NCBI GenBank assembly: GCA_021803885.1
Contig: JAJZKY010000001.1
Location: 1 to 38,849, forward strand
From: Planctomycetota bacterium
GTDB lineage: Bacteria; Planctomycetota; Phycisphaerae; WQYP01; JAJZKY01
DNA: 38,849 bases
Reading direction: 5' to 3'
Shown: one piece after another, positions 1 through 8,381 of the stretch
How positions within the stretch are numbered: the stretch's first letter is position 1
How the letters are laid out: each line of letters opens with the position of its first letter
Program-made: the position numbers and the translations under genes
The notes under the pieces: generated by a model
Databases searched by the model: none
Told to the model about the DNA's origin: nothing
Seen by the model: the letters and a program-made list of their open reading frames with translations, nothing else

Positions 1-113
1 TAGCCCGCTGACCTCTGGAAAGCCGGCGGCAGGCGCGGCCGCAGGTACACTAGAGAGTCAGGAGTGTGCCGATGGGAGCCAGAATCCGGCCACTCCGGGA
101 GCTTGCCGGATTT

Positions 114-1421
114 ATGGATAAGTTCGTTATTCGCGGCGGCAATCCGCTTGTAGGCAGCATTCGCGTTTCCGGCGCGAAGAACTCCGCACTTGCCTGCATG
201 GCCGCGCCCATCCTTACGGATGAAGAAGTCATCCTCGAAAACATCCCCCAGGTGCGCGACATCGAGACCGAGCGGAAGCTGTTGGCGGCGATGGGCGCCG
301 AAGTGGAGCTGGGCTACGGCCGCGCGCAGCACCGCACCACCATCAATTGCCGCGCGCTCACCAAGCCGGTGGCCGAGTACGAAATTGTAAAGACCATGCG
401 CGCCAGCGCGCTTGTGCTGGGCCCGCTGGTGGCGCGCTCGGGTTGGGCGCGCGTCTCCATGCCGGGCGGATGCGCTATCGGCGCACGGCCCATCGACCAG
501 CACATCAAGGGCCTGGAAAAGATGGGCGTAACCATTGCCCAGGAGCACGGCTACCTGGTGGCGCGTACGGAGCGGCTGAAGGGCGCGCATATCGTCTTTG
601 ACCTCATCACTGTTACGGGCACTGAAGATCTTCTGATGGCCGCGGTGCTGGCCGAGGGCGAAACCATCATGGAAAACTGCGCGCGCGAGCCGGAAGTGAC
701 CGACCTGGCCACGCTGCTGGCGGCCATGGGCGCCAAAATCGAGGGCGCGGGCACATCCACCATGCGCGTGCAGGGCGTAACGCGGCTGCACGGCGCCCGG
801 CACCGCATCAATCCCGACCGCATTGAAGCAGGAACGCTGCTGGCGGCCGGCGCCATCACCGGCGGCGACCTGACCGTCACCAACTGCAATGTGGCGCACC
901 TGGGCGCGCCGATCGCCAAGCTTCAGGAGATGGGCGTGCGCGTTGAGGTTCTCGGCAGCGACTCCGTGCGCGTGCGCGGCGACGGCGCGCTGCACGCCGC
1001 CGATATTTCCACCGAAGAGTATCCGGGCTTTCCCACCGACATGCAGGGCCAGTTCATGGCCCTGGCCACGCAGGCCGAAGGCGTCAGCCTGATCAAGGAA
1101 AACATCTTCGAGAACCGCTTCATGCACGTGCAGGAGCTGGTGCGCATGGGCGCCAACATCAAGATCGACAGCCGCACGGCTGCCCGGGTGCATGGCCCGG
1201 CAAAGCTTTCCGCTGCCGCCGTTATGTGCTCGGACCTGCGCGCCTCCGCATCGCTGGTGCTGGCCGCACTGGTGGCCGACGGCGAGTCCATCCTCGACCG
1301 CGTGTATCACATGGACCGCGGCTACGAGCGCATTGAAGAGAAGCTGCGCGGTGTCGGAGCGCAAATCCGCCGCATGGGCAATATCTTTGCGCCCAGGGAT
1401 GTGGAGATGGTGGCACGGTAA
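114..1421 (+). CDS. murA: UDP-N-acetylglucosamine 1-carboxyvinyltransferase (MurA)
   Basis: Catalyses the first committed step of peptidoglycan synthesis in the cytoplasm: transfer of enolpyruvate from PEP to UDP-GlcNAc. The 435-residue product has the usual MurA length and begins [20 protein letters not shown], a classic MurA N-terminus, so I start at ATG 114 and not at the in-frame ATG at 66, which would add 16 unrelated residues. The catalytic loop [12 protein letters not shown] carries the PEP-binding cysteine at residue 120 (Cys115 in E. coli), so the fosfomycin-sensitive Cys form is present, not the Asp form. The C-terminal [13 protein letters not shown] segment is also typical of the EPSP-synthase fold. 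No operon partner is visible: the next 426 bases lack a gene. Confidence 0.97.
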   Translation: MDKFVIRGGNPLVGSIRVSGAKNSALACMAAPILTDEEVILENIPQVRDIETERKLLAAMGAEVELGYGRAQHRTTINCRALTKPVAEYEIVKTMRASALVLGPLVARSGWARVSMPGGCAIGARPIDQHIKGLEKMGVTIAQEHGYLVARTERLKGAHIVFDLITVTGTEDLLMAAVLAEGETIMENCAREPEVTDLATLLAAMGAKIEGAGTSTMRVQGVTRLHGARHRINPDRIEAGTLLAAGAITGGDLTVTNCNVAHLGAPIAKLQEMGVRVEVLGSDSVRVRGDGALHAADISTEEYPGFPTDMQGQFMALATQAEGVSLIKENIFENRFMHVQELVRMGANIKIDSRTAARVHGPAKLSAAAVMCSDLRASASLVLAALVADGESILDRVYHMDRGYERIEEKLRGVGAQIRRMGNIFAPRDVEMVAR

Positions 1422-1847
1422 TTCTCAAAAGCAGCTATTAGCCCATGGGAGAGCCCCGGCTTCACCGGGGAGCGCGGTCCGGCTCCAGAAGCTGGCTTTC
1501 CACTCCAGTGGACACATATCTCCAGCGGACACATATAGCTGCCAAAGTCCTGGCTTGCGCGTACTGCAATGCGGGAAATGCGGCTGCGCAGATCTGCGTT
1601 TTTCGCTGGAAACGAAATTAACTGCAAAAAATCTATGGAAAAGAAAAATATTTTGAGGGGGGGGTGCGCGTTCACAATTTCGCGCACAAGGTTCTTTGAG
1701 GCTGGCTCGTGAGTGGTTGGCGGGACGAATTCGATGGACGTGTTCATGCTGTCGCTCGCTGGTGGCGCAGTGATGATGCGCAGGTTTTACGGATATAAGA
1801 ACAGTATGAACGAAACGGCGAAATTATCGGCAAAAGGGCCGCTATCA
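1422..1847. other. gene-free interval after murA
   Basis: I see no convincing gene here. A GC-rich hairpin at 1454-1470 (CCCCGG, 5-nt loop, CCGGGG) lies just after murA and could help end its transcript, although no T-run follows. The hairpin sits in a 32-base stretch (1441-1472) that resembles 2496-2527 beyond the IS remnant, so it may belong to a dispersed palindromic intergenic repeat. An eight-G run lies near 1656-1663. Confidence 0.4.
1839..1847. repeat. target-site duplication, left copy (IS remnant)
   Basis: CCGCTATCA directly abuts the left inverted repeat and recurs at 2481-2489 directly outside the right inverted repeat. Nine bases is within the range known for the ISAs1 family, so the shortened element either transposed in this form or has kept both original ends. 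Confidence 0.8.
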
Positions 1848-2480
1848 CAGGGCCGACGCATATCAGATTCCCAGTAATTTCAGCAGGTACGCAGGATCCC
1901 ATGCGGCTTTGAGGCGTTTTCCCTTGATGCCGCGCTTGAGGGTTGTTTCCTGTTTCAGCAGATTGAGGACGATGCGATTGAGCAGAGAGAAGTTTTGGGC
2001 GGCGTTTCCGGCGCGTTTGCGGCTCTGGTCCTCGCCGAAGGCCACGTCCAGAACCCAGTGCAGCTTGTTCTCGATGCCCCAGTGCTGACGGACGAGTTGA
2101 TTGAGCCGCGGGGCGTCGGGAGCCAGGCTGCTGATGTAGTAGCGCGTTTCCCGCTCGGTTTTACCAGTGGCTTTGTGGAACCGTTCGGCCTCAATACGCA
2201 CCAGCGCGCGCAGCCCTTTCCAGTCGCCAGCAGCGTCAGATCGCTCACCACCGCGCAGCGGCGGCGTTGCACGCGGCCGTGGCCACAATCGATCTCTTCG
2301 GCGACTGCGACGGCTATCAAAAGAATTCCTTCTAGCAGATGCTCCCGGTTCCGCTCGATCCGGGGATCGGTTAAACGTGCAAAATACTCCCAGGGACTGT
2401 CCATGTCCTTATCGGAGCCAATCGACTGCCGATCTGCATATAGCTACCTGGATGCCAGAAATTTATATGCGCCGGCCCTG
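1848..2480. mobile_element. ISAs1-family insertion sequence, internally deleted (633 bp)
   Basis: Terminal inverted repeats are visible: CAGGGCCGACGCATAT at 1848-1863, and the reverse complement of CAGGGCCGGCGCATAT at 2465-2480, 15 of 16 bases identical. They are flanked by the 9-bp direct repeat CCGCTATCA. Inside lies a leftward transposase remnant holding only the N- and C-terminal parts of an ISAs1 (H-repeat type) transposase. Full-length members are about 1.2-1.4 kb, so roughly half is missing. With both ends and the target duplication intact, the copy could be mobilised in trans by a complete relative, like a MITE or internal-deletion derivative. Confidence 0.85.
1863..2404 (-). pseudogene. 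ISAs1-family transposase remnant (internal deletion plus frameshift)
   Basis: Reading leftward from 2404, the product begins with an ISAs1 N-terminal segment (FARLTDPRIERNREHLLEGI). Within about 10 residues it jumps to the late segment HGRVQRRRCAVVSDL, so some 170 residues holding the early catalytic acidic residues are absent. Near 2221-2230 the frame breaks: one frame reads VVSDLTLLAT, and the next continues with DWKGLRALVRIEAER. A single-base deletion explains this most simply. The remaining C-terminal part (ETRYYISSL, then HWGIENKLHWVLDVAFGED) carries the HWxIEN...LDVxFxED signature of the family. The stop codon lies at the inner edge of the left inverted repeat. It cannot make an active transposase. 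Confidence 0.85.
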
Positions 2481-2489
2481 CCGCTATCA
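2481..2489. repeat. target-site duplication, right copy (IS remnant)
   Basis: Second copy of CCGCTATCA, immediately outside the right inverted repeat of the shortened ISAs1-family element; identical to 1839-1847. Confidence 0.8.
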
Positions 2490-2766
2490 GGCACAGCGCA
2501 TGGGAGAACTCCGGCTTTGCTGTGGAGGCCGCAGAGGTTTAGCCTTTGCGGGAGTCGCTCCGAGGCGTTTTTTCGGCGCTTTCCTAGCGTTGAAACGCTC
2601 GGCTAACGAACATTGCGCCTACGGCGCGAGCAAATCGGAACCACTGAAGTTAACAAATGGCCCTGATGCGCTCGCCCCGGCATAAAGTCTCCGGTTTCAG
2701 CGGAGGATACATGCATATGACATACTGGGTTTACTTTTCGGTCCGGGGAGATTCGGGTCTGTATTT

Positions 2767-3246
2767 ATGCCAAACCAGCCAGATTATGACTTTATGCGGC
2801 GCGCCATCGCGCTGGCTACGGAAAATGTGGTTTCAGGAAAAGGCGGACCGTTCGCGGCGCTGATTGTGCGCGACGGCAGGATCGTGGGCGAGGGCGTGAA
2901 CACGGTGACGGCCAGCAACGATCCCACGGCGCACGGCGAGGTCAACGCGATCCGGGCTGCCGCCCGCGCGCTGGGCACGTTTACGCTTGCCGGGTGCCAG
3001 CTCTACACCAGTTGCGAGCCCTGCCCCATGTGCCTGGCTGCCGCTTACTGGGCGCGGATCGAGGCGGTTTACTATGGGAGTTCGGCGGCCGACGCGGCGC
3101 GAGCCGGCTTCGACGACGCCTATTTATATGAGGAGTTCCGCAAAGTGCCGGCGGCGCGCGCGCTGCCGGCCACGCAACTGCTGGGCAACGAAGCCTGGGC
3201 GAGCTTTGCCGCGTGGATTGCTTCAGGCTCCAAAGTGCCTTATTGA
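2767..3246 (+). CDS. guaD: guanine deaminase (cytidine-deaminase fold)
   Basis: Predicted to hydrolyse guanine to xanthine and ammonia in purine salvage or catabolism. The 159-residue product matches the short bacterial GuaD type along its length: GGPFAALIVRDG, then the zinc/proton-shuttle motif TAHGEVNAIR (His56, Glu58), then SCEPCPMC (zinc ligands Cys86 and Cys89), and a C-terminal segment rich in the GFDDAYLYEE type of motif seen in Bacillus GuaD. The motif reads HGE where most relatives have HAE; Glu58, the proton shuttle, is kept. Start ATG 2767 fits the family N-terminus. It stands alone and converges on the anti-sigma gene. Related CMP/nucleoside deaminases are the alternative, but the GFDD and YTSCEPCPMC context favours GuaD. 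Confidence 0.85.
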   Translation: MPNQPDYDFMRRAIALATENVVSGKGGPFAALIVRDGRIVGEGVNTVTASNDPTAHGEVNAIRAAARALGTFTLAGCQLYTSCEPCPMCLAAAYWARIEAVYYGSSAADAARAGFDDAYLYEEFRKVPAARALPATQLLGNEAWASFAAWIASGSKVPY

Positions 3247-3259
3247 AGAGAGAGAGGCG

Positions 3260-3496
3260 TCAGCAGCCTTTTTTGCAGCGCGCCATGATTGCGGTATGGA
3301 GGCGTTCGCGCAGGTCGGGGGGCAGTTCGTAGATTTCGTGCGAGCGGTAGATCTCGATGGTTTTGCGGGTGGTGTTGAAGACGACCTCGCAGTGTCCGCA
3401 TTTGTGCATGTGCTGCTCGACTTCAGAGCGCACGGCCGCAGTGACGGTATCGTCAATAACGTCGTCGAGAAGCGCAAGAAACTCGGTGCAGGTCAC
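3260..3496 (-). CDS. zinc-finger anti-sigma factor (ZAS type)
   Basis: A 78-residue soluble protein with the ZAS signature HxxxCxxC (His29, Cys33, Cys36) plus an N-terminal Cys3, as in zinc-binding anti-sigma domains that hold ECF sigma factors inactive. Its ATG overlaps the stop of the upstream sigma gene by 4 bases (ATGA), so the two are translationally coupled, as expected for a cognate pair. No transmembrane segment follows the zinc motif, so this is a cytoplasmic and not a membrane-bound anti-sigma factor. The zinc-cysteine centre makes redox sensing possible, but the signal cannot be read from sequence. The C-terminus ends CKKGC. Confidence 0.8.
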   Translation of the reverse strand: MTCTEFLALLDDVIDDTVTAAVRSEVEQHMHKCGHCEVVFNTTRKTIEIYRSHEIYELPPDLRERLHTAIMARCKKGC

Positions 3497-4131
3497 TTTT
3501 CAACTCCGTCCGCCGGTGATTTCTTCCGTCGGAAGTAGCGGCTGAGGCGCTCGCGCAGTTGCAGGCGGGCGCGCAGAAGACGCGACTTGACGGCGGGAAC
3601 GCTGAGGCCCAAAGCTTCCGCGGTCTCTTCCGTGGAAAGACCCTCTACGTCTCGCAGCACAAAAACAACGCGAAATCCATGGGGCAGGCCCTGGACGGTC
3701 CTGCGCAAGATTTCGGCCAGCTCGGTCTGGCTGTAGTTCTGCTCGGGATCGGGAGACCAGTCTGCAAGATCGCGGGGGACACTGCCCTCTTCGGTTTCGA
3801 CGTCCTCGTCGATCGAGACCATTTTGCTGGTACGCCGCTTGCGCAGGCGCATCAAGCTTTCGTTGACCGCAATCCGGACCAGCCATGTGTAAAATTTCGA
3901 GTTCCCCTGAAACTGATCGAGCTTTTCGTACGCCTTGAGAAACGCATCTTGAGTGACGTCTTCGGCGTCTTCGCGGTTTTGCGTAATATGCTGCGCAATC
4001 CGGAAGACCTGCCGGTCATACTTGCGGACCAGCGTATCGTAGGCCGAAACATCACCGCCGCGGACCCTGTCTACCAGTGCCACGTCCGGATGCTGTTCGT
4101 TCTCTCCCGCAATAGGTTGGATGGTCGACAT
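3493..4131 (-). CDS. ECF (sigma-70 family) RNA polymerase sigma factor
   Basis: A 212-residue sigma factor with the ECF two-domain layout: region 2 in the first half (YDRQVFRIAQHITQNREDAE, then DVTQDAFLKAYEKLDQF) and region 4 near the C-terminus (VFVLRDVEGLSTEETAEALG, then SVPAVKSRLLRARLQLR). I start at ATG 4131 (MSTIQPIAGENE), because the reading frame further upstream is basic and proline-rich with no sigma similarity. It is followed with a 4-base overlap by a zinc-finger anti-sigma gene. It is divergent from the lytic transglycosylase gene, with about 200 bases of shared upstream DNA, so regulation of that neighbour is possible but unproven. Confidence 0.93.
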   Translation of the reverse strand: MSTIQPIAGENEQHPDVALVDRVRGGDVSAYDTLVRKYDRQVFRIAQHITQNREDAEDVTQDAFLKAYEKLDQFQGNSKFYTWLVRIAVNESLMRLRKRRTSKMVSIDEDVETEEGSVPRDLADWSPDPEQNYSQTELAEILRRTVQGLPHGFRVVFVLRDVEGLSTEETAEALGLSVPAVKSRLLRARLQLRERLSRYFRRKKSPADGVEK

Positions 4132-4333
4132 GAGAGTTGGTTGCGAGAAATCCAGATGTTTCTGCGGCCCGCTCGCACCGGGCGCAAAGGGAAAGTGTAA
4201 CGGTGGCCGAGCCGGGGAGCGAAGGCGGACAATTGGCTGCCGGTCCGCGCTTGCCAACGTCCAAATATCGAGCTGAGTTAACGGCGGTGGTTCAATCGCT
4301 TGCGGTTAACCCAAATCAGCATAAAGTTAGAAC

Positions 4334-6646
4334 ATGAAGGACGCGAATCCCCCACATCCCCGTACCCGCTTCGCCGCGCGATGCGTGGCTGGGCTGTTGT
4401 CATTGTACCTGCTTTTCCCCCTGGTTGCCGTGCAGTCCTCCGTTGCGATGGCGGCGCAATCCGCACATTCCACAAAACAATCGAGGAAGCGAACCCAGCC
4501 GGGCGGGAGTGCCTATGCGACAAGGATCGAGCAGGAGATCGCCGCTTCCGCGGAGCTGCGTCCGTTGGCGCAGCAACTGGCGACGATGCGAACGGCCGCA
4601 ACGTATAACCGGGTGGCCAATTTTGCGCGGCAGCACAGCGGAACGGTCGCCGCGGTGGCGTATCTGGCGCTGGGGCACGCGTATCTGCTCGACAAGCACT
4701 ACCGCCAGGCGGCTTACAACTTCCGTCTGGCTCTGGCGCGGGGCGGGGAACTGAGTGATTACGCGGAGTTTCTGGGCGCGGTGGCGAATTACGATGCGGG
4801 CAATGACCCGGCGGCCCTGGCCATGCTGCGGGGATTCCACCAGCGCTATCCGGGCAGCATCTTTGCGGACGAGGCGCCGGTGATGGAGACCAACGTGCTG
4901 CTGGCCATGCACGATGCCGTGGGCGCGCAGAAGGCATTGGCGCAGGATTTGGGGACGAAGGCCGAAGGCAAGCCTGCATTCCGGCTTGCCGATGCGCAGG
5001 TGGCTCTGGCATTGGGGCAAAGGCACACGGCGATCATGGCGTTCAAGCACCTTCTGCTGGACTATCCGCTCAGCTCGGAGGCGCAGGTGGCGCGGGACAC
5101 GCTCAGCACGATGGGGCCGGAGGCGGCGCTCACGATCCTGGATCGGCGGGTTCTGGGGAATGCTTTCTATCGCGCCGGCCTGTACCGGGCGGCGGCGGAA
5201 CAATTTCATGTGCTGGCGAACACCATGACGCTCAGCGCGTACGCGCGGGATAAATATGCCGTTGCGGAAGATGCCGCCAGGCTGAAGCTGGGGTGGCTTA
5301 CCTGGGCCGAGGCGGAGTCGCTGCCCGATACAAATGACGAGAACGGCGCCCGCCGCCTTTATCTGCTGATGGAACTGGCCCGGAACCAGCAGGACACCAC
5401 GCGGCAGCAAAGCGTGGTGAAGGAGATGGAAGCGCGCTTTCCGCACAGCCCCTGGCTGAAAGAGGCGTTGTTTTCCAGCGGCAATATGTACTTGTTGCGG
5501 CGCGATTACCCGATGGCGATTGAATACTATACCTACCTGGCCGACCACTTTCCCAGCAGCTCGCTTGCCCCATTTGTGCACTGGCGTGCGGCGTGGCTGA
5601 GCTACCGGCTGGGCAACTACCAGGAAGCCACCCGGCTCTTCGCCACGCAGATCCAGCGTTATCCGGATGCGACCGAGACGGTCACGGCGCTTTATTGGCA
5701 GGGCCGGCTGTTTCAAATGCAGGATCACGCCGCCGCGCTGGCGGCGCGCAACTATCGCGCCATTGTGCTGAATCATCCGAACTACTACTACGCGCAACTA
5801 GCGCGGGTGCGATTGATGGAACTGGGCGATCCGCTGCCGGTGGTGAACGCAAATCCGGCTCGCTATCCGCGCTTGCCGCAACCGCAACTGATTAATACTT
5901 ATCCGCCCGACAGCGCGCACCTGGCAAAGGCGCGCCTGCTGGCCAACGCCGGGTTGAACGAGTACGTTCCGCGGGAGATTGCCGCCGATCCGCACTGGTC
6001 CTCGTGGGGCTCACTGGCCGAAGCGCAGATTTACTCTGCTTGCGGCGACAACTTTCGCGCGCTGTTTGCGATGCAGCGCGCAATACCGGACGCAGCGTCG
6101 ATTCCGATCCAGGCTGTTCCGCTGGCATACTGGCGCATCTTGTTTCCCAAGCCGTGGTGGAACACGATCAAGGCGGAGTCGGCCAAATACAAGCTCGATC
6201 CGTACCTGGTGGTCTCGCTCATGCGGCAGGAATCCGCATTCAATCCGTCCGCTGTTTCCTATGCCAATGCGTATGGCCTGATGCAGTTGCTGCCCCGGGT
6301 GGGCAGGAAAATGGCGCTGCAGCTGGGCATGAGAAACTTCAGGACCTACCAGTTGCTGAACCCGCAAATGAATATCCGCCTCGGGGTACGCTACCTTTAC
6401 GAGATGCTGAACAAGTTCGGCGGCGTGGACGAGTACGCGCTGGCAGCGTATAACGCGGGGGATTATCGCGTGGCGGATTGGAAGGCCGAGGGGCCCTATT
6501 CAGGCATGGACGAATTCGTGGAGTCGATTCCCTTTACGCAGACCCGCAATTATGTCGAATCCATTCTGCGCAATGAAGAGCTCTACAAGGCCATCGACGC
6601 GTACGCGCGTACCCAGGCAGGGAGCGAGGAGACCGCATCGCGGTAG
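4334..6646 (+). CDS. Slt70-like soluble lytic murein transglycosylase
   Basis: A 770-residue periplasmic enzyme that would cleave the MurNAc-GlcNAc bond of peptidoglycan without water, leaving 1,6-anhydro ends. A basic N-terminus followed by a hydrophobic run (GLLSLYLLFPLVAVQ) and a small-residue region ending near AMA is a signal peptide of about 37 residues. The middle (residues 60-590) is a long helical, TPR-like array with motifs such as HAYLLDKHYRQAAYNFRLAL, matching the superhelical ring of Slt70. The C-terminal GEWL/SLT domain is clear: MRQESAFNPSAVS with catalytic Glu633, NAYGLMQLLP, and AAYNAGDYRV. It is divergent from the ECF sigma gene and has no obvious operon partner. Confidence 0.9.
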   Translation: MKDANPPHPRTRFAARCVAGLLSLYLLFPLVAVQSSVAMAAQSAHSTKQSRKRTQPGGSAYATRIEQEIAASAELRPLAQQLATMRTAATYNRVANFARQHSGTVAAVAYLALGHAYLLDKHYRQAAYNFRLALARGGELSDYAEFLGAVANYDAGNDPAALAMLRGFHQRYPGSIFADEAPVMETNVLLAMHDAVGAQKALAQDLGTKAEGKPAFRLADAQVALALGQRHTAIMAFKHLLLDYPLSSEAQVARDTLSTMGPEAALTILDRRVLGNAFYRAGLYRAAAEQFHVLANTMTLSAYARDKYAVAEDAARLKLGWLTWAEAESLPDTNDENGARRLYLLMELARNQQDTTRQQSVVKEMEARFPHSPWLKEALFSSGNMYLLRRDYPMAIEYYTYLADHFPSSSLAPFVHWRAAWLSYRLGNYQEATRLFATQIQRYPDATETVTALYWQGRLFQMQDHAAALAARNYRAIVLNHPNYYYAQLARVRLMELGDPLPVVNANPARYPRLPQPQLINTYPPDSAHLAKARLLANAGLNEYVPREIAADPHWSSWGSLAEAQIYSACGDNFRALFAMQRAIPDAASIPIQAVPLAYWRILFPKPWWNTIKAESAKYKLDPYLVVSLMRQESAFNPSAVSYANAYGLMQLLPRVGRKMALQLGMRNFRTYQLLNPQMNIRLGVRYLYEMLNKFGGVDEYALAAYNAGDYRVADWKAEGPYSGMDEFVESIPFTQTRNYVESILRNEELYKAIDAYARTQAGSEETASR

Positions 6647-6858
6647 GGAATGCCTCAATTTCCGGTTGGGGAACCCCGCTTGATACTCCCCGATGCTGAT
6701 TCCAGTTGACTAAACCGGGGATTAGCGTCAACACTGAGTCCAATCGGAGCATCTCCGATGCCTCCGAGGCGCCATTCGCAGCCTGCTGTTGCTGGACAAC
6801 GGAGCTTGGCGATGAGGATCGTCAAGGCTCAACTAAAGCCAACCCACGGGAGGGCAGT

Positions 6859-7122
6859 ATGTCAGCTGACTTGCAGTTTCTGGAAGAATGGATCCCTGAA
6901 AGAATGGACCCTGGGACTGTCTTCGTGCTGGAGAATCAGGCCAAGCTCGGCCAAGCCCACAACCCGTTTGTGGCGGTGATGTCTTGTCCCCGGTGCGGAA
7001 CGCTGGGCCTGATTACGCGCCGCCAACTTTATGGGCAAGAAGCAATGATCTGCGGCGGAGAAGCGTGTTCGGCGGAGTATCGCCTCGAAGAGGACAGGAT
7101 CTGTTTCCGGCGCGCGCAATAG
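6859..7122 (+). CDS. small zinc-ribbon-like protein of unknown function
   Basis: An 87-residue protein. I start at ATG 6859 because a purine-rich GGGAGGG sits just upstream; the frame is open further back but the residues there look non-coding. It contains CPRC followed by a later CGGEAC, a spacing that suggests a single zinc ribbon, with a mixed-charge N-terminus (EEWIPERMDPGTVFVLENQA). I do not recognise the family. It lies 120 bases before the aldo/keto reductase gene on the same strand and may or may not be co-transcribed with it. Confidence 0.55.
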   Translation: MSADLQFLEEWIPERMDPGTVFVLENQAKLGQAHNPFVAVMSCPRCGTLGLITRRQLYGQEAMICGGEACSAEYRLEEDRICFRRAQ

Positions 7123-7242
7123 TGCGCGTTGCGAATCTTCGGTAAGCTAGGGCTGGCTGCCACGGAGTTGACGTACAGTGGGCCAGAAAGCGTATTCTGT
7201 GCTGTTCGCATCTCGCAGAATTCCCCGCAGCGTGGAGCTGGA

Positions 7243-8271
7243 ATGAGCAAGGCAGCCGAAGATTTTTCCATCCCAATTGACCCAGCGACAATCCCCCAAC
7301 GAAGGCTCAATACGGGCGCTTTGATGCCCGCTATCGGGCTTGGCACGTTCGGTTCCGATCATGTTTCTGCGGCCGAAGTGGCCGCGGCCGTCAAAGGCGC
7401 GGCGGCAGCAGGCTACCGGCACTTCGACTGCGCCTCGGTTTACGGCAACGAGCGCGAGATCGGTGCCGCGTTTGAAGACATTTTCAAAGGCGGTGTCAGG
7501 CGCGCGGAGCTGTGGATCACCTCGAAGCTGTGGAACGACAAGCATGAGGAGGACGACGTTATCGCCTCCTGCCGCCAGTCGCTGGCCGATCTGCGCCTCA
7601 AATACCTGGATCTCTACCTCGTGCACTGGCCGTTTCCCAACTTTCACCCGCCGGGTTGCGACGTCTCTTCGCGCAGCCCAGACGCCAGGCCCTATATCCA
7701 CGAGAACTACATGAAGACCTGGCGGAAGATGGAAGAGCTGGTGGACATGGGTCTGGTGCGGCATATCGGCACCTCGAATATGACCATCCCCAAGCTCAAG
7801 CTGTTGCTGCGCGATGCCCGCATCAAGCCGGCGGTGAACGAAATGGAGCTGCATCCGCATTTCCAGCAGCCGGAGCTGTTCCGGTTTGTCGTGGAGAACG
7901 GCATACAGCCGGTCGGCTACTGCCCCATCGGCTCGCCCGGCCGACCGGAGCGCGACCGCACGCCCGAAGATACCGTTCCTACCGAGGATCCGGTGATTGT
8001 GCGCATCGCCCAGCGGCACGGAATTCACCCGGCGGTGGTCTGCATCAAGTGGGCGGTGCAGCGCGGCCAGGTGCCGATTCCGTTTTCGGTCCACCACTAT
8101 CGCGCCAACCTGGAGGGTGTTGTCAGTGAGCCGCTGACCGACGAGGAGATGCGCGAGATCGCTGGCATCGACCGCAACTGCCGGTTCATCAAGGGGCAGG
8201 TCTTTCTGTGGAAGGAAGGCCAAAGCTGGGAGGCGCTGTGGGATATGAACGGGGAAATTACCCCGCCGTGA
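7243..8271 (+). CDS. aldo/keto reductase
   Basis: An NAD(P)H-dependent carbonyl reductase with a TIM-barrel fold, 342 residues. The catalytic tetrad is complete: Asp62 and Tyr67 in FDCASVYGNE, Lys95 in WITSKLW and His128 in YLVHWPFP. MPAIGLGTFG near the N-terminus and the late cofactor segment IPFSVHHYRANLEG are also typical; family members usually read IPKS where this one has IPFS, so cofactor-phosphate binding may differ. Start ATG 7243 follows a GGAG-containing stretch; the frame is open to 7129 but that part lacks family similarity. The following zinc alcohol dehydrogenase and RbsD/FucU-like genes suggest sugar or polyol metabolism; the substrate is unknown. Confidence 0.9.
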   Translation: MSKAAEDFSIPIDPATIPQRRLNTGALMPAIGLGTFGSDHVSAAEVAAAVKGAAAAGYRHFDCASVYGNEREIGAAFEDIFKGGVRRAELWITSKLWNDKHEEDDVIASCRQSLADLRLKYLDLYLVHWPFPNFHPPGCDVSSRSPDARPYIHENYMKTWRKMEELVDMGLVRHIGTSNMTIPKLKLLLRDARIKPAVNEMELHPHFQQPELFRFVVENGIQPVGYCPIGSPGRPERDRTPEDTVPTEDPVIVRIAQRHGIHPAVVCIKWAVQRGQVPIPFSVHHYRANLEGVVSEPLTDEEMREIAGIDRNCRFIKGQVFLWKEGQSWEALWDMNGEITPP

Positions 8272-8275
8272 AGGC

Positions 8276-8295
8276 GAGCTAAAAGTTATTAGCTC
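8276..8295 (+). terminator. hairpin after the aldo/keto reductase
   Basis: GAGCTAA, a 6-base loop, then TTAGCTC form a perfect 7-bp stem 4 bases after the stop codon. Only a short T-rich stretch follows, so termination may be weak or partial and the downstream dehydrogenase could still be co-transcribed. Confidence 0.4.
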
Positions 8296-8381
8296 TTGGC
8301 CTTTAGCTCTTCGTGGCGGAATCAGCGTCGCTGTGTTCTATCTGGGCGACAGGAAGCCAAAAGCTAACTGGAGTGAGAACT

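Noticed and set aside
1995..2606. 203-codon open frame on the plus strand across the IS remnant
   Set aside because: Runs antisense to the transposase remnant and out across its inverted repeat; no family similarity.
4400..5797. 465-codon open frame on the minus strand
   Set aside because: It lies fully opposite the lytic transglycosylase gene, is arginine/histidine/glutamine-rich and has no recognisable domain: a GC-driven shadow frame.
7147..8223. 358-codon open frame on the minus strand
   Set aside because: Antisense to the aldo/keto reductase, whose catalytic tetrad is complete; the composition is that of a shadow frame.
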